From: Siphlonurus alternatus
Taxonomy: Eukaryota; Arthropoda; Insecta; Ephemeroptera; Siphlonuridae
Assembly (NCBI GenBank): GCA_949825025.1
Contig: OX463781.1
Location: 41,119,150 to 41,183,149 of the forward strand
Length of the DNA: 64,000 nt
Direction of reading: 5' to 3'
Positions within the stretch are counted from its first letter, which is position 1, and the number at the start of each line of letters is the position of its first letter. The position numbers were made by a program, and so were the translations under genes. This document shows, one piece after another, positions 56,301 through 64,000 of this stretch. The notes below the pieces were generated by a model. That model was not told the origin of the DNA, did not search any database, and worked only from the letters and a program-made list of their open reading frames with translations.

Positions 56301-59300
56301 AAAAGACGCTTTAAATGTCGTTTTTTTGACAAATATATTCGTAAACTCGAGGTTAATGCTCTCTAAGGACCATGTGAGCTTTTCGTTATTTCGTAAAATC
56401 GAGTTTTCGTAAATTCAAGGTTATTTAACATGCATTTCCCTATCTAACTATTCGGGACCGAGAAAATACTTCGTAAAATCGCGAATTTCGTTAAATCGAA
56501 GTTCGTAAAATTGAGGTTTTACTGTAAACAGATAACAAATTTATTCTCTTTCACAATGAATTTTCCCATGCGCAAATTATGTACCCTTTTTTATCAAAAT
56601 AAAGATTGTAATTTGACTGTCCGATGTCTCAATTCCTTTATCAGTCAATGGACAAAGATGGACTCAAGATATTACAGAGTCAAATTTCAATGTCTATCTC
56701 AATAGCTACGAAGATAGATCGTTAGTGTATGCAAAAACTCATGGCCTAATTAATATCAGGGAAAAGAGAGCAATTATATTACGGTAACAATTTTTTTTAA
56801 AAAGTTTTATGCTACTGTAATGAACTTAAAGTGGAGGTAATGACATAAGTCAGAAAACAACTAAAAATAAAAAGAAGAAAATAATATTGCACCTGATGTT
56901 GTTCCAGCCATTTTTCGTATTTTTTAAAGAGTGAATTACTATTTTTCTTTCTTTATTAGTTAATATTAATATTTTAAGTGAACTTTATGAGAGTGAGCTT
57001 GATTACTTCCTGCATAGCCCTCTAGTGGAGGGCTATGCTTCCTGGTTTGGTATTTACGCGCGTAACATTAAAAGTCAATTAAAAGCAACAATTGGCGGGT
57101 AAAAGTAAATTCAAACTTTTCTTTAATCTTAGGACAAACTTCCTTATTAAAATCATTCACATGTGAGCTTAAAAAGTAAATAAGTAACTGCCATTATGAT
57201 TTTTTACCTTATTACATTGATTTCATTTGTAAATCTACAGTAATATGGGACCACAAAAACATCGCGTCAAGACCTCGAGACCGTTGGTGCCAGCCGATGC
57301 TGGTCGCCAGAGGCGCTGCGAGCAGCGCGTTACATTTTAAATTCTACTTTTCTGCAAATATGTTCGACTTTAAACCCAATTTACTAATTTTTTTTCGTGG
57401 GAATACTAAAAACTAATGTGCTAAAAAGTTTTATTGAGAATCGAAGTACTTATTTTCATGTTTTTATTTAAGCGATTACAAATCGCGTCATTGAGTAAAA
57501 AAATACTTTATCTCAAGAAACATGGAATTTTCGTGTTGCTGCCATTGCTACCATGTAAAAACAAAGCATTTAAAGATTCAATTTTCTAAATATTTTTCGT
57601 GGGTTGGCCCTACAATATTTTACAGACACATTCGTGAGTAATTAAAGAAGGTTTTTCAGTAATAAAAAAACGCAATTACGAAAAACCATTTGGCGTTCTC
57701 TCTACTTTAAATTATATTGGCTTTAGGGAACTCCCACACAGCCAAAAAAAAAAAGCTCCTTTAATGTATATGAGCTGAAAACTGCTGAACCAGTAAGCAC
57801 AAAGTAGTACTAAACAAAAAAATGTGTCTTCTTCTACAAACTTGAACAAATAACTACCTATTTTACAGCTTGTGTCAGTACTCTGAGGAACTGTGACCAA
57901 ACACTGTTCAAACGGAGTTGCCTGCTGTCCTCCTGCTGCATTACCTGATCCTGAAACATTTTATTGTTATTGTTGAGAGGCCATGAGAATCCCCTTTATT
58001 TATGTAATTATCTCTAGAAATTCTCTGAGGAATATCAAATACAGGAACATAAATTACGGCAAAGTTCTTAACAAAGATTCATTTTTAAAGATAATTGTCA
58101 TTTTCAGGGAAAACAACTTTTTTTTAAGGACCTGCTTATTGTGACTTTATAGTCTACAAAGTTTTTGAGTCAACCATATCCTGAATATACAGTAAAAACT
58201 TGTTATTATGTAAAGTCAAGGGACCCAGGAAATTGGGTTTACCTTATATCGAGTTTACTTTATATCAAGTTTTTCCTATACCTGCAATACTAATTAATTT
58301 TTACGGGACCTTTACTCCGTTACTCAATATCGAGTTTTTACCTTATAACAAGTTACGTAATAACAAGTTTTTACTGTACTATAATTGCTCCTTATTACAT
58401 GTTTGCTAAAGTAGCTTAGATTCCACTCACATATCAGGTTCATTATCAAGCTGCAGAAAGTGATAAGGTTCAGTCTTGATTCTCCCACTCTGCTGTCTAA
58501 ACTTTGCAACAACAGCAAGAAAGCTGGAGTTAAAGAGAGTTTGGAAAAATAAGAGCAATGATTATTATTGTCCAACTTCAATAGAATTTCACATGAAATC
58601 TACTTAAGAAGGAAGTCATAACGAATCTTCGTTGTCCCCACAGATTGAGTTCAGTGATAAGTTGCATTTACTAGCACATAATAAGGAGCAATTGAGGTCT
58701 AGGTAAAAACTGCTGCTTTATAATACATAGTTTACGTCCCTCAGAACCTTTCAATTCCAAGTCTAGGTGTGAAGCTTGTCACGGAGGAGGGTTCTTCAAG
58801 TATTTATAAAATGCAGTGAGAAAATATTTCTAGACTTACCTTGTGAGTCTTGAACTGTGATGTTAACTGTGATGTCTGTTTCTAGCTTGACCTCTCCAGG
58901 AAGCAGCAGTGTGTCCACAATTTCCTGCACACAAAATAATTACTGTAGTAGTCTCGGACTGAAGTTTTGTTATAATTTACAGTACATTTTTTTTTTTATT
59001 TTAACTGTAGAAGATAGTAAAAAAATAAATAAAATTTATAAATTAGTTTAAGAATTAATCTTTTACTATCAGTATCATCCAAGGATAATAGAATATGGTA
59101 CAATGCTTTAGAATCTAAAAACGGGAAAAAATTTGGTCTTTGGCTATTGATTCGGGACAGTTCCTTAAATAAGCCAGCAGTATCCCAGACCAGTTTAGAG
59201 CTGCTGGCCAATAAAATGTGCTCATAAAATAAACCGGGTGCTGATGTCACTGCTATATGACATAGCGGCGATAGCATTTTTCAAAGTAAGCCTTCCTCTC

Positions 59301-60434
59301 CACTATTATTGTTGTTTATCATGAAATACTTTATCAAACATTTCAAACAAGAGTTGAATTAAATACAGTTCACTTCATTAAAAAAAGAAAAAGAAAAAAG
59401 TATAATCTCAAATAACTCTCCAACCTTCCTCCAATGAGTGAATTGTTTAAATCAATTGACGTCTTGAAGTCTTGTATTGACGGAAAAACAGATCTGAGCC
59501 CAGTTGAAGCTGGTAGGTTGAAGGTAAAGCATAGAATGAGAGGAAGAGGTAACCCGTATTCTTTTGTTTTCCTTAAGCCTAACAGTGAGGCATATGCTAA
59601 TTCTTTTTATCCTTGTGCTGCAAAAATTTTTAACAGTCTACCTCAATGATGGAGTTTTTTCTCCCTTTTTATCTCTCTCTCTCTCTGACCTTGTTCTTAT
59701 TTTTGTTTTGTTTTATTTAATGTATTATTATTTGGTTTTATATGTATTTGTGACCAGTTATGTTAATTAATTTGTGATATTTTTAATTTAATTCATATGG
59801 GTGAATGAACACTTTTCAGTGAATGGACTGCTCAGCAATCTTTTTTATTTGCCATGGGCCTTTATTTGTAAATTCAATTTTGACTATAATATATGTTTGT
59901 TATATTGTTGTATTGTGCCCATGAAAGAGATAATAAAATAAAAAATAAAATAAAAATAAACATGAATAAGTAAATGGAGTTTTGTTTGTGCCTCAATGTT
60001 CAAATGCTGGCTGTCTGCGGCAAAACAGAACTGCATGCATTAAAGGGACACTGGAAAATAAATATTTTATGTAGGCATAATAAGTTTCTGTAACGTATGT
60101 TCATGCCAAACCTCTTTCATGACAACATCCAATAAGCCCTGGGAAGATTGCATGGACAAATTTAAGTAACCTGATAGTACAAAGGCAGCATACAATGCAT
60201 TGTCAAGATTCATTTTAAGAAAGGAGAGGAAAGAAATATGAAGGAAGTGTGGGGAGGGGAGGGAAGTAGGGGAGTTTGTCCAGGAATGTGTATTAACCTG
60301 TCAAACATTTTTGTTCTTTTTAACATAAAAATAAGTGGATGATGGTGGGATGAACTTACAGGATGATTGTTGGATGTAGATGGAATGTGCAAAGGTGGCA
60401 GGGCCACCAGCTCAAACCCTTTCATAGCTTCCAT
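50361..60434 (-). CDS. C2H2 zinc-finger protein with five fingers and SUMO-type motifs, 5 coding exons
   Basis: Join on the minus strand: 60434-60360, 58924-58840, 57950-57858, 55096-54827, 52186-50361; 2349 bases, 782 residues ending CESDSD. Every junction is GT-AG with matching phase. The start MEAMKGFELV has A at -3 and G at +4; the exon is open upstream (SLSEKNI), so coding exons beyond 60457 are possible. The N-terminal two-thirds are acidic, Ser/Asn-rich and without clear fold. Five C2H2 fingers follow at about 521 (CKKCNKVCNS), 585 (CHFCGF), 638 (CGMCTKSF), 689 (CTICSKMY) and 751 (CKVCNMKL). Psi-K-x-E motifs VKLE (twice), IKTE, IKSE and IKKE suggest sumoylation. A duplicated DCKPDPN/DCKPDHN motif lies in exon 4. 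A nuclear DNA-binding regulator is the family expectation; no orthologue is named. Confidence 0.87.
52187..52849. other. Intron of the zinc-finger gene, first part
   Basis: AT-rich, T tracts near 52567 and 52655. No exon or repeat family was recognised. Confidence 0.5.
52850..53690. repeat. Foldback interrupted by a GC-rich palindrome and a hAT-like MITE
   Basis: Outer arms AGGTGTACCAATGTGAA with TTATTTTGTTATCCCTGTG are mirrored by CACAGGGATAACAAAATAAT and TTGGTACACCT. Inside, GTTGCTTCAAGCCGGC is mirrored by GCCGGCTTGAAGCAAC (about 52998 and 53122). Beside that, the MITE at 53153-53541 splits the right arm. Confidence 0.8.
53153..53541. mobile_element. hAT-like MITE with GCGAATATGCGC subterminal repeats and 8-base target duplication
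   Basis: CCTATGAC at 53145-53152 and 53542-53549 flanks CAGTGATGTGA and TAATATCACTG. Several GCGAATATGCGC words occur near both ends. It is 389 bases with no frame. A relative with reversed orientation is at 20291-20924. Confidence 0.92.
53870..54015. repeat. Degraded relic of the Tigger/pogo-like element
   Basis: GGGACCATTAGGAC, TAACATGTATTTCCAATCTA and AATTTCGCAAATTTC parallel the right part of the element at 55271-56524 (AAGGACCATGTGAG, TTAACATGCATTTCCCTATC). Much mutated. Confidence 0.55.
54135..54375. other. Unassigned moderately GC-rich block in intron
   Basis: Its composition differs from the AT-rich intron around it: TGCTCTCTGGGGCTCC, CACGCCAGACAG, CATTCCGCGGTC, CACCCCAGGGGAGTG. There is no open frame, no self-complementarity and no second copy in the window. 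It could be a dispersed repeat or a non-coding element. Confidence 0.4.
54690..54767 (+). mobile_element. 5S-derived SINE, 3' fragment
   Basis: GTTCCCTACCTTATCCCTAC, GTACCCCGCCGCGAGCTGTA and GTATCCTTGTT with an A tract, identical in layout to the 3' end of the copies at 20.4 and 46.2 kb. Confidence 0.85.
55271..56524. mobile_element. Tigger/pogo-like non-autonomous element with TA target duplication
   Basis: The ends CAGTAAAACCTTGATTTTAC and GTAAAATTGAGGTTTTACTG are inverted repeats with TA immediately outside each. Repeated TTCGTAAA and TCGAGGTTCGTAAACTCGAG words lie in the subterminal regions. 1254 bases, no transposase frame. It lies in the intron between exons 3 and 4 of the zinc-finger gene. 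Confidence 0.85.
56527..57857. other. Intron of the zinc-finger gene
   Basis: AT-rich with one clear hairpin at 57012-57038 and a GC-richer patch at 57265-57335 (AGCCGATGCTGGTCGCC). No splice-supported exon was seen before 57858. Confidence 0.45.
57012..57038. repeat. Perfect hairpin
   Basis: GCATAGCCCTC-TAGTG-GAGGGCTATGC, an 11-base perfect stem with a 5-base loop in an otherwise AT-rich intron. Confidence 0.7.
58190..58376. mobile_element. Short Tigger/pogo-like MITE with TA target duplication
   Basis: CAGTAAAAACTTGTTATTAT and ATAACAAGTTTTTACTG are terminal inverted repeats with TA outside each. 187 bases. Inner ATATCGAGTTTAC / CTCAATATCGAG words. Related in its first bases to the 1254-base element at 55271. 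Confidence 0.9.
58925..60359. other. First intron of the zinc-finger gene
   Basis: It contains the LINE fragment at 59430-59975 and AT-rich sequence. No further exon is recognised between 58925 and 60359. Confidence 0.5.
59430..59975 (+). mobile_element. 5'-truncated LINE 3' end
   Basis: The short frame contains VKHRMRGRGNPYSF and ANSFYPCAAKIFNSLPQ, resembling the usual end of non-LTR RT proteins before the stop (the R-x-WNSLP region). It is followed by GCCCATGAAAGAGATAATAA and an A/T-rich (AATAAA)-type tail. Plus orientation, opposite to the host gene. Confidence 0.65.
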
Positions 60435-60457
60435 AATGTTCTTCTCACTAAGTGAAA

Positions 60458-60829
60458 CTGAAATCAATAGAAAGCAATTGATTAAAATACCCACAACCCA
60501 ATAAAAAAGTGACTGCCGTTGGAGTAAAAATGGTGTGCAGTCCAACTTTGGAGTGTGATAATTCTAAGTTTAACTGACTTGAAAATTGAATAAAATACTG
60601 ACACCTGGAAAATCTTGTTCCTTATGCAGTAGCACTACTTATGTATTTTTAGAGCATAAATTAACATTTGTAAGACAATATTTTTTTAATATAGTAACAG
60701 CATGTAAATTTTTCGATTTTTCCATGTACTGTATTGGTCATTTAAAAATTAATGTAACTTAAGAAAATCAAATTATGACAATGAGTCAAATTTAGCTTCA
60801 ACAAATTATTACAGGGTGATGCTTGATTT
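60458..60829. other. Upstream side of the zinc-finger gene
   Basis: Presumed intron or 5' flank, since the exon at 60360-60457 has an acceptor (ttgatttcag). No upstream exon was recognised in the remaining window. Confidence 0.4.
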
Positions 60830-60925
60830 GCATACACTATTTTGGAGGTTGGATGGAAGAGTGGGCCATTTGGCCTAAATCCAGCCTCTACAATAAAGAC
60901 GATTTTATTATTATTATAATTTTTT
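60830..60925 (+). mobile_element. Retroelement 3' tail
   Basis: GGGCCATTTGGCCTAAATCC, CTCTACAATAAAGACGATTT and a TTA-repeat tail look like the 3' terminus of a 5'-truncated LINE or SINE. Confidence 0.45.
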
Positions 60926-61850
60926 TGTGAGACACCACTAGATTGCCCTGGTCATAGGACAGACCCAGCAGTGCCTTGTTTTTTGCCCAACAATGCCCCT
61001 TTGGAGTGCCAGACTTTCGGCCACGGTGTTACCCAGCCTCCACGGAATCACACCCATAGGACTCGGGTCTATTACCCCGAGCATGACGTACGAATAGTGT
61101 CACCGCAGTGACCATCAGCCCCACCGCGACCGAGCTTTGCACCCTCTCCCCCGACCCACAATCCCCGTCCGCGAGCGCCGTTCACTGTTGTGTTCGGATA
61201 TTAACTTTGCTTCATCCACCCGTTTGGAGAGCCTCACCTTCAGACCGCTGCCTCACCGAAAATATCCATGAGGAGCGTTCGTCATACGAGTGTCAGACCT
61301 AGGGGACTACTTCCTGACTGCACGGGCCACTACGATATATTGGCACCACATCTCCCTGAGCCGGCCGGCTGGTCACCATACACGAAACATAGTTCCCCCC
61401 ACACAGTGAATACACCACATAGCGCTCGCGCCCACCCCCCACCCACAAAACCCCACCCTACGCTGACACGGCTGCTCCTGACTTGCGTCAAGTAAGCCAC
61501 CGTTCCGTCAGCCTACCGCTCCCACTCTGCAGGTTTCTGGTGCACCAATAACCATCCACCCACAGAGTGGAGCACCCACCTCCACTAAAACCACCCTGAT
61601 GGTAAGGTGGCCGATCCCGTGGACCTCCCCGCCACTAGGTGCAGCCGGCAAACTGATCACGCCGGCCATCCGGGGACTCCTTCACGCAACCTCCGACAAT
61701 TGCGCTAGGGACCGTTGTTATTATTATTATTATTATTTTTTTTTTTTTTCCCACTTTGCCCTTTCGGAGTGCCAGACTTTCGGCCACGGTGAGACCCAGC
61801 CTCCACGGAATCACACCCGTAGGACCCGGGTCTATTATTATAAGCTACTG
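60926..61850. repeat. GC-rich block bounded by an 80-base direct repeat
   Basis: GAGTGCCAGACTTTCGGCCA through CACGGAATCACACCC and GGGTCTATTA occurs at about 61010-61075 and again at 61768-61839, each preceded by ATT repeats and a T tract. The about 680 bases between are unusually GC-rich and include GCCGGCCGGCTGGTC-like sequence. On the minus strand each unit ends in poly-A plus (AAT)n, as a SINE or LINE 3' end would. Confidence 0.65.
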
Positions 61851-62400
61851 TAGCTGTGTATAACTCTGTCCTAATACCAACTTTGATGTATGGATCTGAG
61901 GTATGGGTGTGTCAAACAAAGCATAGGAGTAAGTTAAATGCTGTTGGTATGAGTTTTTTAAGGAATATGTGTGGTAAATCTAGGATGGATAGAGTGAGAA
62001 ACACATGGGTGATGAATGAGTGTGGAGTGAAAGAAAGCGTAATTGACAAGTATGAACGAAGTACACTTCGTTGGTTTGGACATGTTGAGAGAATGGGTGA
62101 TGAACGAATTGCAAAACAGGTGTTTAAAGGTAGTGTACAAGGCATGAAAGGATTAGGTAGACCTAAAAAGGTTTGGTTGGATGTGATTGCAGAATGTTTG
62201 AAGAACAGAAGTGTTAAAAGTACACAGTGTAATAGAGAGTGCAGAAGGCAAAAGAGTGTTATGAGTATTTCTGAAGCAAGTGGAGTATGCAAGAATCGAG
62301 TGCTTTGGAAGGCAATTTGTAGACGGCCGTCACGCCCGAGGTAATAATGCTGCTGGCTTACCCCATAAAGGGATATGGCGTCATGTTATGTATGTAATAT
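61850..62400 (+). mobile_element. Non-LTR retrotransposon RT C-terminal fragment
   Basis: The 162-codon frame (61856-62344) reads SVLIPTLMYGSEVWVCQ, KLNAVGMSFLRNMCGK, RSTLRWFGHVERMGDERIAK and GLGRPKKVWLDVI, the characteristic C-terminal RT tail found in many animal non-LTR elements. It lacks the RT catalytic core and is 5'-truncated. Confidence 0.85.
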
Positions 62401-63187
62401 TATTTTATATGCTATAATCTATATTTTTTTATTTTGAATAACATTTATTTTAGTTACGCATACAGCATCTAATTCTGGGGGATTTACTGTGAGTCAGTTG
62501 TTCGAGTGATTTAGTTGGGTGCATGGCCAAATAATCAAGGTCTATTCTAAAAAACAAATCAAGAAGAAGTTGTTCAAGTGATTTTTCTTTAGTAGGGAAG
62601 GGGTGGGGGGAAGGGAGGCAGTCATTTGAGTAAATTTAAAACGTTGTTTAGGCATACTCGAGTTAGTTATTTATACTGTAGTATGTATATAGAATAACAC
62701 TGTAGCACACAGACTGTATGCTTAATAATTTTATATTATACTGTATGATAATGTACCTGGTATGTTTGCATTAATACATACGTACGTACAGTATGCATAA
62801 TACATAATTAGAGTTTGCAAAAATAGTCTTTCGACTATTTTTAATTTTGAGACTATTGATGTTTTAATTACAGATGTCCACAGATCTCATGTAACTGAAC
62901 TACAGTACATAATAGAGCTAATAAAAAAAAAAGAGACTATTTGTGACTATTTCGCTACTTAACGACTATTTTAGAAAAATCCGATTATTTTGCCACTTTT
63001 CATGCTTTTTCTTTGATTTTACGGTCATTTCCATGCCTAAATTTCCATATATATAACCTTGCATGTTTATGTCAAACCCTGTGAAAATCCTGAGCCTACA
63101 AATTGTTGTTTGAGTAGCCTGTAGTGCCCTGCAAGACGAAATTTAAAAAAAAAAAAAAAAATTACTGCCTTCTTACCTTCTTACTGC
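62401..63187. other. Gene-free AT-rich stretch
   Basis: No gene. It includes GTACGTACGTAC-like words near 62780, repeated GACTATTT words at 62825-62990 and an A tract at 63146-63161. Confidence 0.5.
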
Positions 63188-63210
63188 CCCCCCCCCCCCC
63201 CCCCCCCCCC
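63187..63210 (+). repeat. Poly-C tract
   Basis: A run of about 24 consecutive C bases directly abutting the end of foldback family C copy 2. Confidence 0.95.
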
Positions 63211-63469
63211 AGTGCACAGCCATGTTTTGGTTCCGACCTGCTTTTAGGCTCCTTATAGGCAAAAAAAAAGGAAAAAAAGAAAATTGTAAAAACAGGGTTT
63301 TAAAAAAAATATCACAGTATTGCAGTTGTTATTTTCATGAAAAGGTTGATTTGGTTAATAGGTTAAAATTTTATTTTTTTTTTTTACTTTTTTGGCTCTA
63401 ATGAGTCCAAAAGCAGGCCTGGACCAAAACCGGAACATTTTTTTTTTTTCGTGTCCCTCGGCTAGTGTT
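63211..63469. mobile_element. Foldback family C, copy 2
   Basis: GTGCACAGCC and GTTCCGACCTGCTTTTAGGC on the left, CCAAAAGCAGGCCTGGACC and GAGGGACA-complement on the right, with CAGTATTGCAGTTGTTATTT inside. It is inverted relative to the copy at 10030 and lacks most of that copy's central palindrome. Confidence 0.75.
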
Positions 63470-63998
63470 GTGAAAAAGTGAAAGTTCACTGCGAACATTC
63501 AAGAAGTTCGCTCGCGAACATATAAAGTTCACTCATGCAATGTTCGTTCGCGAACTTGTGAAACCTAATTCAAAAATCCCGCGTAAATTTCAGCGTTCTG
63601 ATTGGTTACATCTGTGTTCTTAAATAAAAAGTTAAAATTAAATAGAAATTTGAATTAAAACACCTTATTTGTAACTATTACTACTATTTTGGTTGCCAAA
63701 AATGAAAGGACACGATACTAAATGTATATTTTAACTCCCAAAGGCTAAGACAGGAGTGACAGGACAAAAAAAAATAATTACTTTTTTGCGAGGGTAAATT
63801 TATTCAATTTATATCTTTAACTTGCTTTCATGAAGTTAATTGTCATTAAATGTGAACATCTTGCTGTTTAGTTTGCTGAATATCGAATTAAGTGTACTTT
63901 TGTACAGAATTCAAACGTTCCCGGTTTTTTACATGTTCGCGAAGTGAACTTGTGAAAGTTCACTCATCACAAGTTCCTTTCGTTTTTTACAACACTAG
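63470..63998. mobile_element. hAT-like foldback reaching the window edge
   Basis: The left end CTAGTGTTGTGAAAAA and right end TTTTTTACAACACTAG are inverted repeats. Subterminal GTTCGCGAA / TTCGCGAAC and AAGTTCACT words repeat several times. The left flank is TCCCTCGG and the right flank begins TC before the window ends, consistent with an 8-base target duplication that cannot be checked here. A similar terminus occurs at 17888. Confidence 0.75.
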
Positions 63999-64000
63999 TC

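Noticed and set aside
58420..58450. Tiny 20-base exon between the second and third exons of the zinc-finger gene
   Set aside because: Acceptor and donor words exist by chance, but the flanking exons already join in phase without it and adding 20 bases would break the frame.
61912..62292. 126-codon minus-strand open frame
   Set aside because: It is the antisense shadow of the plus-strand reverse transcriptase fragment.

Overview
This window is nuclear DNA from a eukaryote, most likely an arthropod. It has four split genes with GT-AG introns, very AT-rich non-coding DNA and long simple-sequence tracts. Retrotransposon relics and inverted-repeat (foldback) elements are very dense. The exact lineage (crustacean, insect or other) cannot be fixed from sequence alone. 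Nothing looks bacterial, viral or organellar.

Genes. (1) Plus strand, 32-8778: the 3' part of a secreted mosaic protein, one pentraxin domain followed by seven sushi/CCP domains, in nine visible exons; its 5' end lies outside the window. (2) Plus strand, 25613-30647: an 857-residue coiled-coil protein ending in one C2H2 zinc finger, in three coding exons. (3) Minus strand, 43989-33602: a 321-residue protein with hydrophobic membrane segments and a proline-rich tail, in five coding exons, which I could not assign to a family. (4) Minus strand, 60434-50361: a C2H2 zinc-finger protein of about 782 residues with five fingers and many SUMO-type KxE motifs, in five coding exons. Genes 2 and 3 converge; gene 4 lies upstream of gene 3 on the same strand. 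All exon joins keep the reading frame. Nothing suggests that the four genes act in one pathway.

Mobile DNA, by region. 1-9000: foldbacks fill introns of the pentraxin gene, one of them nested, and an ATTC tract of about 227 bases sits in its last intron. 9000-25500: no gene; several foldbacks, a 2.9-kb hAT-like element with an 8-base target duplication, 5S rRNA-derived SINEs, a 50-base minisatellite, a GCGAATATGCGC-rich hAT MITE, a tRNA-derived SINE and LINE fragments. 33600-44000: gene 3, whose introns hold two related hAT-like elements in opposite orientation on either side of exons 3 and 4. 44000-50300: no gene; 5S SINE and nested palindromes. 52000-64000: introns of gene 4 with hAT and Tigger/pogo-like elements, then LINE fragments and a further hAT-like element running to the window edge.

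The most informative observations are: a 350-base near-palindromic MITE family whose TTAA target duplication is proved by an empty site inside the window; the inverted hAT pair that could drive circular RNA from exons 3-4 of gene 3; repeated exact TGACGTCA (CRE) sites, several inside foldback centres; and a GC-AG intron required by reading frame.
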